A stretch of 64,000 bases of DNA from Bacilli bacterium (lineage in GTDB: Bacteria; Bacillota_I; Bacilli_A; RF39; UBA660): the NCBI GenBank assembly GCA_900772415.1, contig CAAHEC010000063.1, positions 62,001-126,000 on the forward strand, in the 5' to 3' direction. The notes beneath the pieces were generated by a model. The model was not told the origin of the DNA and made no database searches. It saw only the letters and a program-made list of their open reading frames with translations. Of this stretch, positions 27,349 through 35,867 are shown in pieces (the first letter of the stretch is position 1; each line of letters opens with the position of its first letter). The position numbers and the translations under genes were made by a program.

Positions 27349-28059
27349 TTACCACACTACTTCATCTATATTTTTTGGATGTTTATTTACTTTGTTTGAC
27401 TCTATTTTACCATTTTTAAGTCTTATAACACGGTCTGCTACATCAGCAATTAACGAGTTATGAGTAACTATTATAACGGTATTTTCTCCCGTTTTTAAAT
27501 CACATTGTTTCTTTAAAAGTTTAAGTACTTCCGCTCCTGTTTTACTATCTAACGCACCCGTTGGTTCATCACATAAAAGCAAAACTGGATCTTTTGCTAT
27601 TGCACGCGCTATTGAAACACGCTGCATTTCACCACCTGATAGTTGGTTTGGAAACTTATTTAAGTGTTTTTCTAATCCTACTTCTTTAAGTATCTTCTTA
27701 GCGTTCTTAGGCTTTTTTACTATGTCATTTACTAATTTTACGTTTTCAAGTACCGTAAGAGTCGGAAGAATATTATAAAATTGAAATATAAACCCTACGT
27801 TTTCTGCGCGGTATAGGGTAAGTTTATCATCATTATAGCTAGAGATTAACTTATCATCTACCTTTATGGTTCCTTTAGTTGCGGTATCCATACCTCCCAA
27901 AAGATTTAATAAGGTTGATTTCCCCGCTCCAGAAGGTCCTAATATTACGACAAACTCACCTTTATTAATATCAAAAGATACATTATCTAAGGCATTAAGT
28001 TTTTTTTCACCAACGTTATATGTTTTAGTAACGTTTTTAAGTTCAATTAATTTCTTCAT
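27349..28059 (-). CDS. ABC transporter ATP-binding protein (LolD/MacB type)
   Basis: 236 residues. Walker A GPSGAGKST, Q-loop FIFQFYNILP, signature LSGGEMQR, Walker B LLLCDEPTGALD and the switch His in IIVTHN are all intact. Together with the FtsX-type permease it forms a two-gene exporter. Promoter TTGACT-N17-TATAAT at 28106-28134. Confidence 0.96.
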   Translation of the reverse strand: MKKLIELKNVTKTYNVGEKKLNALDNVSFDINKGEFVVILGPSGAGKSTLLNLLGGMDTATKGTIKVDDKLISSYNDDKLTLYRAENVGFIFQFYNILPTLTVLENVKLVNDIVKKPKNAKKILKEVGLEKHLNKFPNQLSGGEMQRVSIARAIAKDPVLLLCDEPTGALDSKTGAEVLKLLKKQCDLKTGENTVIIVTHNSLIADVADRVIRLKNGKIESNKVNKHPKNIDEVVW

Positions 28060-28105
28060 GATTTATCCCTTTCTAAATATGAAACTTTTATCACATTTCA
28101 ATTTT

Positions 28106-28134
28106 ATTATACTTTTATTTATTTTATGAGTCAA
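28106..28134 (-). promoter_or_regulatory. promoter of the FtsX-type ABC operon
   Basis: TTGACT (28129-28134), 17 bases, TATAAT (28106-28111). The operator palindrome abuts the -35. Confidence 0.8.
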
Positions 28135-28136
28135 CG

Positions 28137-28160
28137 AAATATGAATAATTTTTCATATTT
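28137..28160. promoter_or_regulatory. TetR-type operator between tetR and the ABC operon
   Basis: Perfect inverted repeat AAATATGAA-N6-TTCATATTT lying between two divergent promoters, three bases from the -35 of the ABC operon and seven from that of the regulator gene. A second copy of the half-site AAATATGAA lies at about 28075-28083 with TTTCA downstream. The position suits a repressor acting on both genes. Confidence 0.75.
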
Positions 28161-28166
28161 TAGCAA

Positions 28167-28195
28167 TTGATTTATTACCTTTTGAAATGTATAAT
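28167..28195 (+). promoter_or_regulatory. tetR promoter
   Basis: TTGATT (28167-28172), 17 bases, TATAAT (28190-28195), 24 bases before the start codon. Confidence 0.8.
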
Positions 28196-28219
28196 GGTGG
28201 TAAGGAAGGACTTGGTTTT

Positions 28220-28825
28220 ATGAAAACGGTTAGAACACCTAAGCAGAAACGCTCAGTAGAAAAAAAATTAAAGATAATAGAAAAAGGTTTTGAGCTAATG
28301 TGCGATAATGGATACTATAAAACAAATACCAATGATATTGCTAAATATACAAACGTATCAACGGGAATTATATATCAATATTTCACTGATAAAAAAGACA
28401 TTTTTATGGAAGGTGTTAAAAATTATTCAGAGAAAATAATGTACCCTATTTTAAGTGTTTTAGAAAGCAAAAAAGTAGATTTAGAAAACATAGATGAAAC
28501 GATAAATAAAATGATAGATGAACTAGTTAAAGCACATACTATGTCTAAAAAAGCTCATGAAGAATTACTTGCAATGAGTCATATGGATACTGACGTTTCT
28601 AGCATTTTAAAGATGCAAGATATTAAAACAACAGAAAAAATAGTTAGTTTGCTTAAAGAAAACAATATAAATATTTCTAATCCTTTAGAAAAAGTTCACA
28701 TAATAACAAACATCTTAGATAACTTTTGCCATGAAGTTGTATATCATAGGCATAAGAATATAAATTATGACATAATGAAAAAAGAAGTTATAAAAGTAAT
28801 AATTAATATGGTAAAAGAAAAATAG
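28220..28825 (+). CDS. TetR/AcrR family transcriptional regulator
   Basis: 201 residues. The N-terminal DNA-binding domain shows the TetR pattern KLKIIEKGFELMCDNGYYKTNTNDIAKYTNVSTGIIYQYFTDKKDIF, split here between helices 1-4; the ligand domain that follows is all-helical. The ATG at 28220 has AAGGAAGGA upstream; an ATG 33 bases earlier lies too close to the -10 to be used. It is divergent from the ABC exporter, and so probably senses the exported compound. Confidence 0.9.
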   Translation: MKTVRTPKQKRSVEKKLKIIEKGFELMCDNGYYKTNTNDIAKYTNVSTGIIYQYFTDKKDIFMEGVKNYSEKIMYPILSVLESKKVDLENIDETINKMIDELVKAHTMSKKAHEELLAMSHMDTDVSSILKMQDIKTTEKIVSLLKENNINISNPLEKVHIITNILDNFCHEVVYHRHKNINYDIMKKEVIKVIINMVKEK

Positions 28826-28833
28826 AATTTAAA

Positions 28834-28866
28834 AGAGGCTGGCTTAAATGTCAGTCTCTTTATTTT
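28834..28866 (+). terminator. tetR terminator
   Basis: AGAGGCTGGC, loop TTAAAT, GTCAGTCTCT, then TTTATTTTT. Two G-U pairs form on the plus strand only, so it serves tetR. Confidence 0.8.
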
Positions 28867-28874
28867 TAACATAA

Positions 28875-29396
28875 TTAATCATTCATAGTATTAATCCAAA
28901 ATCTTTGAATATATTTTTTAGTTATATCATAATAAACTGACTTTTCAAGTTTACCACCATTTTTTTCTATAACTTTTCTTGATGCAACATTATCCTCTAA
29001 ACATGTAATTAATACTTTTTCTATTTTTTGTTTTTTATATTTTTTTAAAGCTAAAGATAATGCCTTAGTTGCATAACCTTTTTTTCTTTCTTCCGGTTTT
29101 ATATAATATGCAACATGCCCTAACCTAGAAAAATAATTATCATTTAGTTCATGTCTCAAATCAATTGTTCCAACAAGTTTATTATTATCTATTATGAAAT
29201 AAACAGTAGCAGGAACATCCCTGTTTGCTATTTTAATACCATTTCTTCTATTTTCTAGCCTTTTTAGCATATCTTGGTAACTTTCACCACTTCTGTATGC
29301 ATTTCCCATCTCTTTCACATCTTTATTTTTTATAGCACTATCTACAAGCTTATAATATTGTTCTTTATATTTTTCACAAGGTAAAACTAAATTCAT
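28875..29396 (-). CDS. GNAT acetyltransferase (RimJ/RimL type)
   Basis: 173 residues with the GNAT acetyl-CoA site GHVAYYIKPEERKKGYATKAL (V-Q/R-x-x-G-x-G/A block PEERKKGYA) and the C-terminal TCLEDNVASRKVIEKNGGKLE motif B region typical of RimJ/RimL-like N-acetyltransferases. The substrate is unknown. Confidence 0.88.
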   Translation of the reverse strand: MNLVLPCEKYKEQYYKLVDSAIKNKDVKEMGNAYRSGESYQDMLKRLENRRNGIKIANRDVPATVYFIIDNNKLVGTIDLRHELNDNYFSRLGHVAYYIKPEERKKGYATKALSLALKKYKKQKIEKVLITCLEDNVASRKVIEKNGGKLEKSVYYDITKKYIQRFWINTMND

Positions 29397-29442
29397 AATA
29401 CACTTCCTATCATATATTTACGATTTTAAAAGATATAGTTAA

Positions 29443-30273
29443 TTATTTTCTATCATCATAATCATCTAAAAAACTTTTATATGTCCCATCCTTTTTAGTC
29501 CCTAAAATACAGTTTAAGTTTACGTTATCCATACTTTTAAAGATATTGTTATCAACGTTAGGATTTACTTTCTTTAATGATTTAACTAAATTTTTCATTT
29601 CCTTTCGTTTACTTGTTCCATCATCTAGTATCGTGCAATTTTCAGTAAAACGACAAGCACAGTTTATGAACGTTAATTTGTTAGAATTTTTCCACGTAAT
29701 TATAGCATCTTCCTTAACTAAATAAAGCGGTCTAATAAGTTCTAATCCTTCAAAGTTATCACTATGAAGTTTAGGCATCATTGTTTTAATTTCCGAACCA
29801 TAAAAAATTGATAAAAGAGTTGTTTCAATAACGTCATTAAAGTGGTGCCCTAATGCTATTTTGTTACATCCTAATTCCTTGGCTTTACTATATAAATATC
29901 CTCTTCTCATTCTAGCACATAAATAGCAAGGACTTTTTTCTATATCTTTTACAGTATCAAATATATTACTTTCAAATATTTCTATTGGAACGTTTAATAT
30001 TTTGGCATTATCTTCTATCATTTTTCTATTTAATTCATTATATCCTGGATCCATTACAACGTAGTGCACTTTAAATGGAAAGCGTCCATGTTTTTGTAAT
30101 TCTTCTATACACTTAGCAAGCAAAAAAGAGTCCTTACCTCCGGATATACAAACCATTATATTGTCATTTTCATTTATAAGCTCATAATCACTTACTGCTT
30201 TAACAAACTTACTCCATATTTCTTTTCTATATGTTTTTATTATACTTCTTTCTATTTCTTTATACTTTTCCAT
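29443..30273 (-). CDS. TtcA-like PP-loop ATPase (tRNA 2-thiolation family)
   Basis: 276 residues. PP-loop CISGGKDS for adenylating the target base; first Cys pair PCYLCAR; second Cys-rich site NCACRFTENC; and LGHHFNDVIET, the conserved HH region. TtcA enzymes put sulphur on C32 of some tRNAs using an iron-sulphur cluster bound by these Cys. Firmicute homologues of this kind are less studied, so the exact base is inferred. Start at the ATG at 30273, preceded by GGAAGTG; the earlier ATG (30288) has no ribosome site. A terminator (AAAGAGC / GCTCTTT, 30329-30348) lies upstream of it and belongs to the arylsulfotransferase-side gap. Confidence 0.85.
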   Translation of the reverse strand: MEKYKEIERSIIKTYRKEIWSKFVKAVSDYELINENDNIMVCISGGKDSFLLAKCIEELQKHGRFPFKVHYVVMDPGYNELNRKMIEDNAKILNVPIEIFESNIFDTVKDIEKSPCYLCARMRRGYLYSKAKELGCNKIALGHHFNDVIETTLLSIFYGSEIKTMMPKLHSDNFEGLELIRPLYLVKEDAIITWKNSNKLTFINCACRFTENCTILDDGTSKRKEMKNLVKSLKKVNPNVDNNIFKSMDNVNLNCILGTKKDGTYKSFLDDYDDRK

Positions 30274-30326
30274 AACTTTCACTTCCATATAAACTAATTA
30301 TAAACTATACAAAGAAAAAAGCAAAT

Positions 30327-30348
30327 AAAAAGAGCTTTTATGCTCTTT
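30327..30348 (-). terminator. intrinsic terminator in the TtcA/arylsulfotransferase gap
   Basis: AAAGAGC, loop of six, GCTCTTTTTATTT on the minus strand. Its 5' arm touches the arylsulfotransferase stop codon, so it terminates that gene. Confidence 0.8.
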
Positions 30349-32317
30349 AAAACTCTACGCTTTTATTTGTATTATAAACTTTGCCATTAATACTAATATA
30401 AACTGAATAAGTACCACTTAAACCTTCACTATTAATATACTTAGTAACCGTTATTCCGTTTTTATTTTCTTCTTCAGTAAATACATCAACGCATAATGCT
30501 GTGTAAGGATGCTTACTTACGTTTATTTTATAATATGAAGATTTTAAGTTTTTATATAGTATTACGTTAACATCTGATCCTCTTTTAAACTTACCTGTAA
30601 CAGATAGTCTATCTTCTTCTTTAACAAGTTTTATATCGTGTTTTTTATATTCATTATCTTGTTTTTTAATGCTATATAATGAGAATATTTCATTTTTAGT
30701 TACATTTGTTTTTCCAAGGGAACCTAGACGTTTTGCTCTTTTAATTTTTAGTTCATCCGAATTACTATATAAACTCATTTTTTCTACTCTATAATTATTA
30801 GTTGGAAGTACAAGTTCAAATATAACTTTATTATCTAAAACCTCTACCGTATCAGATGTAAGTTTAGTATTTCCACTTGTTAATCCTGCTGGCTTGTTAG
30901 ACTGAATGCCATCAACTTCTACAATACCACCAGAATGAACTATATAATGATTACTATCTATATAATCAACATCTGATATGTAAGGAGAATAAAACTTACT
31001 TCCTCTTTCTTTTCCATATTCATATACTTGTTTTATAGTCATATTTTTAGTATCAATTTCATACATAACGCCTCTTGAATATGACTTATCTGCTGATACA
31101 TAGTTTTCTTTAATTTTTGATTTATTATTACCATTATCAAATATGAATACATATCCTTCCGGAGTTATCATAGCAGCATGCTGCGACCATTGCCACTCAA
31201 AGTTATCACCTATAGGTTTAAAGAAATACTTCTGATATTCTTTGCTCCAAGAGGTACTATCTCCTATTATCCAGTTTAATTTACCTGTTTTATAACTTAT
31301 GTTAATAACGGCGTCTTGGTGTCTTCCAGATAATGTTATAGAATCTGTTTTAGCATCATACCAAACCGAGTTATTATGAAACCAGTCATATTCTATCCAG
31401 TTTTCGCTCTTACCATCGTTCATATTTAAAATATTTTTTAAATCAAATGTTTTTACTATCTTTCCTGTTTTTCTGTCTAACTCTACAACATAATCTTCAA
31501 CCGTACCATTTTTATTATTAAAATCATCACTTGCTACTAAAAGATTACCATTTGGAAGTTCAAAATAATCATGATGGTATCCACCTTTAATAGAATACTC
31601 ATTATATATCTTACCAAGTAAATCAATTTCATATAAACCAGTCATATAATATGGAGTATTAATTAATCTTTCAGTACTAATTATCATATGACCATTCTTA
31701 AGTCTTGTATTATCCCATAAAGCATAACTTGTTAAATACCATCTAACATCACCATTTACATCATATGCCAAAGTATATCCTTTAGCAGATGGTGTATAAA
31801 AATATAGATCATTAGTAAGTTTTGATGTATCTTTTTTTACACTTGTTGGTAATACAAAATTATCTGGCAGTTTATCTGTTTTTATGGTAAGTTCTTTTTT
31901 ATTATTTCCACACTCAAGTACTACTTTATTTTCATAATCTGCATATAATCCATATACTGGAATATAATGAGACTTTGCTTTAGAAAAAGTATTTGTATAA
32001 GTTGTTAAATCATCTTTTCCTTTTATTGTTATTTTAATAGAACAATCATTTTCAGTTTCAAACATAACAAGTGCTGTTAAAGGAGACACCTTATAAGGAT
32101 TTAAAATGACCTTTGGATTATCAAATGTATAACCCTTACTATCAAAATCTCGTTCATACTCTGCTTGATTAGTTACCATGCTTTTAGTTTCTTTTATTTT
32201 ATATTTATTAGTTAATTTAATGTTTCTAATTTGAAGTAAAATAAGTGCTACTAAAATAATTAATATAATAACTAAAATTACTATTGGTGTTTTCTTATTA
32301 TCTTTATTTTTTTTCAT
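30347..32317 (-). CDS. arylsulfate sulfotransferase family protein
   Basis: 656 residues. One N-terminal membrane helix (VILVIILIILVALILL) anchors an extracytoplasmic domain. An N-terminal beta-sandwich (~residues 60-155) precedes a six-bladed propeller-like region with the ASST-type signatures AYDVNGDVRWYL, HHDYFELPNGNLLVASDD, WFHNNSVWYDAKTDSITLSGRHQDAV and QWSQHAAMITPEGYVFIFDNGN. Characterised members move sulphate between phenols without PAPS; catalytic His and Arg candidates are in those blocks. It is a plausible gut enzyme acting on phenolic sulphates, but the donor is not known. Confidence 0.88.
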   Translation of the reverse strand: MKKNKDNKKTPIVILVIILIILVALILLQIRNIKLTNKYKIKETKSMVTNQAEYERDFDSKGYTFDNPKVILNPYKVSPLTALVMFETENDCSIKITIKGKDDLTTYTNTFSKAKSHYIPVYGLYADYENKVVLECGNNKKELTIKTDKLPDNFVLPTSVKKDTSKLTNDLYFYTPSAKGYTLAYDVNGDVRWYLTSYALWDNTRLKNGHMIISTERLINTPYYMTGLYEIDLLGKIYNEYSIKGGYHHDYFELPNGNLLVASDDFNNKNGTVEDYVVELDRKTGKIVKTFDLKNILNMNDGKSENWIEYDWFHNNSVWYDAKTDSITLSGRHQDAVINISYKTGKLNWIIGDSTSWSKEYQKYFFKPIGDNFEWQWSQHAAMITPEGYVFIFDNGNNKSKIKENYVSADKSYSRGVMYEIDTKNMTIKQVYEYGKERGSKFYSPYISDVDYIDSNHYIVHSGGIVEVDGIQSNKPAGLTSGNTKLTSDTVEVLDNKVIFELVLPTNNYRVEKMSLYSNSDELKIKRAKRLGSLGKTNVTKNEIFSLYSIKKQDNEYKKHDIKLVKEEDRLSVTGKFKRGSDVNVILYKNLKSSYYKINVSKHPYTALCVDVFTEEENKNGITVTKYINSEGLSGTYSVYISINGKVYNTNKSVEF

Positions 32318-32404
32318 TATTATTCCTCCTACAAGATAATTTTATTATAAATAAATTTACTATACAATAAAAAAGTGGTTTAGTTAACTAAAGCATAAGT
32401 TGAG

Positions 32405-33109
32405 TTATTTATTTTTACAATTACTATCTATATTAAGTGGCACATGATATGTTGTTGTAATATTATCCATTTTAGTTGCCTTTATATCTAAATAAACACT
32501 ACCTTTTTGATAATTTTTGCAAATTTTATCATACTTTATATTAAAAGAAACATCTTTCAAATATTTTTCTAATCCGACACCATCTTTAAAAGATTTTTCA
32601 TAAACACCTAATTTCTTATTTATATCCCCATCAACTTCAAATAAAGTACACTTAAAATTCTTATATAATTCTTCATCTTTCTTCCCGCAATAAGAAAGTT
32701 CTGAAATATATATAGATGATTCTATATTATTATAAGCAATAACACCTTTTATTTTAAAATCTTCACATTCGGCATGTAATTCTTTAAATTCAAAAGTTTT
32801 ATTTTTATTAACACTAAAAATAATTGAAGCAAAAGAAATTAATAAAAGTATAAGCATAATTAATATAACAATAAATTTATTTTTTTTATTTTTATTTTTT
32901 ATTTCATTACCTTCTAAAAAATCATTAATGTTCAAGTTATATTTATCACATATTTCTTTTAACACATTTATATCTGGGAGATTTTTTCCATTTTCCCACT
33001 TTGAAACAGCTTGATATGTAACATTAAATTGTTTAGCAAACTCATTTTGAGTTAAATTATTCTTCTTTCGTAATTCTTTTATTAACTTTGATATTTTATC
33101 TTGATTCAT
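32405..33109 (-). CDS. membrane-anchored XRE-family regulator
   Basis: 234 residues. Residues 1-60 form a helix-turn-helix (NLTQNEFAKQFNVTYQAVSKWENGKNLPD, split by the turn) like that of SinR/Xre proteins. One membrane helix lies at ~75-95 (FIVILIMLILLLISFASIIF) and the rest is predicted extracytoplasmic. Such proteins may link an outside signal to DNA binding. The gene begins nine bases after the flavin-reductase-like gene, whose last codons hold its ribosome site, so the two are co-transcribed. Confidence 0.85.
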   Translation of the reverse strand: MNQDKISKLIKELRKKNNLTQNEFAKQFNVTYQAVSKWENGKNLPDINVLKEICDKYNLNINDFLEGNEIKNKNKKNKFIVILIMLILLLISFASIIFSVNKNKTFEFKELHAECEDFKIKGVIAYNNIESSIYISELSYCGKKDEELYKNFKCTLFEVDGDINKKLGVYEKSFKDGVGLEKYLKDVSFNIKYDKICKNYQKGSVYLDIKATKMDNITTTYHVPLNIDSNCKNK

Positions 33110-33118
33110 ATGTAATTC

Positions 33119-34057
33119 CTATCTTTTTTCTTTACTTCTTTTATCTTGAATTATTTTCATTTCCTTTTCGGTTATTAACGTAACATTATTTTCTTTTGCC
33201 CAAGATACGCATCCTTTTAAAACCGTATTTAAAAATACTCTTGGAACTTTTACTAACATTTTACAAGCATCATCAGTAAATTTTACTTTATCATCTATTC
33301 TTGAAGCAGCATATTTAACAGTATCTAAGCTTATTCCTTTAGACTTTGGAATCGTGCTTTTTTTAGCTTTCTTTGGTTTAACATACCAAAAATATTTATT
33401 ATCACGATATCCATAATCAACAGGAATATTAGGAAAACTAGATGCTTTAACCCCATTTAAAATAGCATTATATTGTTTTGGTTTTATTAATATATTATCT
33501 ATCTTTAAAATAAAATGTGATCCATACTTACTTGTTATACCATTAAAGTCATGAAAAGGTGCATTATATTCATCCATCACTTTATCATTTGATGCATTAT
33601 CTAATTCTGATACCCATGTACATTCAAATACTTGATAAGCTTCCTTAATAACTTTTGGATAAGAATTTTTACTATCACTTAATGCTCTTTTTCCATCGGT
33701 TAATGTAAATATACAATCTTTCATTTTTTCACTAGTCGTTTCACCTGGATAACCAAGTCTTACAGCCTCATTAAAATATTTAGATTCACCTGTTATAAAA
33801 TTAATTGCACATTTTTTCGTTCTTAATATATTTTTGCAAGTATTAGAAGAATTTCTACAGCATAAAACCATTGCATAATAATCCTTACCTGCTATATAAA
33901 AAGGAAAACATAGTGAGTATGCTCCTAAATTTGTTTCTCCATTTTCATTTAACGTTGCAATAAGAGTTGTTGGCATAGGAAAAAAACTTGAAGTTTGATA
34001 AAAATTATCAACTATTCTTATATCCTTAAAACCATTTATTAAATCTTTATCTTTCAT
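33119..34057 (-). CDS. flavin reductase-like FMN-binding protein
   Basis: 312 residues with the DIM6/NTAB split-barrel pattern in the first ~200: FFPMPTTLIATLNENGETNLGAYS, YYAMVLCCRNSSNTCKNI, and KKCAINFITGESKYFNEAVRLG. The remaining ~110 residues (VKYAASRIDDKVKFTDDACKMLVKVPRVFL) form a helical tail that is not part of the basic domain. It probably binds FMN; whether it is a reductase or an FMN-dependent enzyme for a specific substrate is open. AGG lies eight bases before the ATG. Confidence 0.78.
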   Translation of the reverse strand: MKDKDLINGFKDIRIVDNFYQTSSFFPMPTTLIATLNENGETNLGAYSLCFPFYIAGKDYYAMVLCCRNSSNTCKNILRTKKCAINFITGESKYFNEAVRLGYPGETTSEKMKDCIFTLTDGKRALSDSKNSYPKVIKEAYQVFECTWVSELDNASNDKVMDEYNAPFHDFNGITSKYGSHFILKIDNILIKPKQYNAILNGVKASSFPNIPVDYGYRDNKYFWYVKPKKAKKSTIPKSKGISLDTVKYAASRIDDKVKFTDDACKMLVKVPRVFLNTVLKGCVSWAKENNVTLITEKEMKIIQDKRSKEKR

Positions 34058-34232
34058 ATACTTTACCTACTTTCATAAACATTATAACACAACATTAATT
34101 CATTTTTAAACACTAAAAATTGATATCATACATAAAGTAAATATTTCAATCATCTTTGTAATTAGATTTTTAATAATTAATTCATTTATTAAAAAAATAT
34201 TAGAAATAAATAAAGATCACGCAGATAAAATT

Positions 34233-34264
34233 AAAACCATAATAAAAAATATTATTATGGTTTT
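34233..34264. terminator. bidirectional terminator
   Basis: Perfect 13-base arms AAAACCATAATAA / TTATTATGGTTTT with a six-base loop, next to the stop of the second XRE gene. Confidence 0.8.
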
Positions 34265-34277
34265 ACATTTATAATCT

Positions 34278-35351
34278 TTATTTTAATATTATATTTTCCT
34301 CGTAATCAGATAAATAATTATCAATTAAAACTAAATTACCATTTTCAACTCTAAAGACTGATACTTCTGGAATATTTATATCATATGCTTTTTCCAATAT
34401 ATTAGTTCTATAATAATATAGCTTATCTTCTTTTATTTCATAAATTCCTGTTGATTTTTCTATTTCTTTTTTTGCTACTACTTTCCAATTATTAGGTATA
34501 GGAGTTAAATATCTAATTTCTAAAGTTGCAGTAAATTCTTGTTTATCCAAATTTATATCATCTAAAAAATAAATAACTAGGCGTGGTGTAAATTCTTTAT
34601 CTTCTGAAAGTGAAAATCCATCTCCATTAAGAGTATGAAATCTTTTTACACCATTTAATTTTTTAGAATAATTTTTCATTTTTTCAGTAAAACAATAATC
34701 TTTTTCAACCACCTCATAAGAAATTGTACTATATAATATATGATTTTTAACTGAATAATTTATAATTGAAAAATTATCATCCAAATTATAATAATAAATA
34801 GTATTATTACATGTAGAATATTTTAAAGTTTTTAAATATTTTTTAATTTCATTTTCAACAATATTAGAATTCCTTAAGTTTTTAAATGAATAACTTCGAT
34901 CATTATTTTTTGCCATAAATGATGCTTTAGGAATACCTAAATTTATTTTTCTATTAGAATGAGAATAATTCATAGTTTTTGTTTCATATCCAAGATAAAT
35001 ATTTCTAAAAATAAGATATATTATAATAAATATTAATACAATCATACATATTATAATTTTTTTTATTCTTTTTTTATTTTGTTTTTTCAACTCATCTTTA
35101 ATTTTTTTAATTTCATTTTCAATATTTATTTTTCTAGTAGTTCCTTTTTTGCCATCTAAAATATCAATAACTTCCACATTTAATATTTTAGCCAACTTAT
35201 TTAATAATGAAATATCTGGCAAACTTAAACCTCGTTCCCATTTACTAACTGCTTTATCTGTTACAAATAATTTATTACCAAGTTCTTGTTGAGTTAAATT
35301 TTTTTCTTTTCTAACAGAAGCAATAAATTTACCAATTTTATTATTATCCAT
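34278..35351 (-). CDS. second membrane-anchored XRE-family regulator
   Basis: 357 residues. HTH in the first ~65 residues (NLTQQELGNKLFVTDKAVSKW), then a charged linker (KKQNKKRIKK), one membrane helix at ~100-120 (IIICMIVLIFIIIYLIF) and a ~230-residue outer domain. The layout matches the 32405-33109 gene but the outer domain differs. The ATG at 35351 has GAGG five bases before it; an in-frame GTG/ATG 15 bases earlier is weaker. Nested inverted repeats upstream (35407-35449) may be its autoregulatory site. Confidence 0.85.
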   Translation of the reverse strand: MDNNKIGKFIASVRKEKNLTQQELGNKLFVTDKAVSKWERGLSLPDISLLNKLAKILNVEVIDILDGKKGTTRKINIENEIKKIKDELKKQNKKRIKKIIICMIVLIFIIIYLIFRNIYLGYETKTMNYSHSNRKINLGIPKASFMAKNNDRSYSFKNLRNSNIVENEIKKYLKTLKYSTCNNTIYYYNLDDNFSIINYSVKNHILYSTISYEVVEKDYCFTEKMKNYSKKLNGVKRFHTLNGDGFSLSEDKEFTPRLVIYFLDDINLDKQEFTATLEIRYLTPIPNNWKVVAKKEIEKSTGIYEIKEDKLYYYRTNILEKAYDINIPEVSVFRVENGNLVLIDNYLSDYEENIILK

Positions 35352-35406
35352 AATATCCTCACCCAAAATAATTATAACATATAAATTTAATTTTCAACTC
35401 GACTAC

Positions 35407-35449
35407 TAGTTTAGTAAAATATTTCATCTAAACTATAACATTTACTAAA
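35407..35449. promoter_or_regulatory. nested inverted repeats upstream of the XRE gene
   Basis: TAGTTTAG (35407-35414) with CTAAACTA (35428-35435), and TTTAGTAAA (35410-35418) with TTTACTAAA (35441-35449). The minus strand of 35436-35448 reads TTAGTAAATGTTA, which recurs in the palindrome before the P-type ATPase gene (46474-46490). The rest of the 35.46-35.64 kb stretch is plain AT-rich DNA in which I see nothing. Confidence 0.5.
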
Positions 35450-35642
35450 ATAATATAATTCAAAATCATTTATTATTTTTCTTTATTTCTATTATCAATA
35501 ATATAAAATATCCAATTTAAATAACATTTTATTTTTAAACTTTCTAAACTTTTTTACTAATAATTTATAGTACTTTTTTTATTAAAATATTCTCTGTTTA
35601 CTTAATAATTACCCTTTTATTTAATATTCATAATCTTTTATG

Positions 35643-35671
35643 TAAAAAAAATCAATCTTTTCAGATTGATT
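35643..35671 (-). terminator. terminator of the candidate small RNA
   Basis: Nine-base arms AATCAATCT / AGATTGATT (35650-35671), four-base loop, and a run of U at 35644-35650. Confidence 0.85.
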
Positions 35672-35754
35672 TAAATCTAACGTCACATTGGTGCGACGAT
35701 TTTATCTTATGGAGCGATTAAGAAACAGCTTACGAACCATAACGCTCTCTTTCT
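35643..35754 (-). ncRNA. candidate ~110-nt small RNA upstream of the ABC-2 operon
   Basis: A near-perfect promoter drives a GC-richer, structured sequence ending in a classic terminator, with no reading frame. In transcript order: GAGCG...CGCTC and TTATGG...CCATAA potential pairings around GTTCGTAAGCTGTTTCTTAA, a hairpin CGTCGCAC-CAAT-GTGACG, then the terminator AATCAATCT / AGATTGATT and eight U. Its base composition stands out from the surrounding DNA. I do not recognise the family. It is divergent from the ABC operon and shares its regulatory gap. Confidence 0.65.
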
Positions 35755-35760
35755 AGAAAT

Positions 35761-35789
35761 ATTATATATGAATTCTTATTAAATTTCAA
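35761..35789 (-). promoter_or_regulatory. promoter of the candidate small RNA
   Basis: TTGAAA (35784-35789), 17 bases, TATAAT (35761-35766); predicted start near 35754. Confidence 0.8.
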
Positions 35790-35804
35790 TGGGAGTATAT
35801 GAGA

Positions 35805-35831
35805 ATATTATTATAAATGTTATAATAATAT
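35805..35831. promoter_or_regulatory. operator-like palindrome before the ABC-2 operon
   Basis: Perfect 11-base arms ATATTATTATA / TATAATAATAT with a five-base centre. The right arm contains TATAAT (35821-35826), a possible -10 of the operon, so a protein bound here would block transcription. No good -35 is seen, which would fit an activator- or repressor-controlled promoter. Confidence 0.55.
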
Positions 35832-35867
35832 CACTGGTCTACACTTAATTTTTTAAAAGGAGGAATT

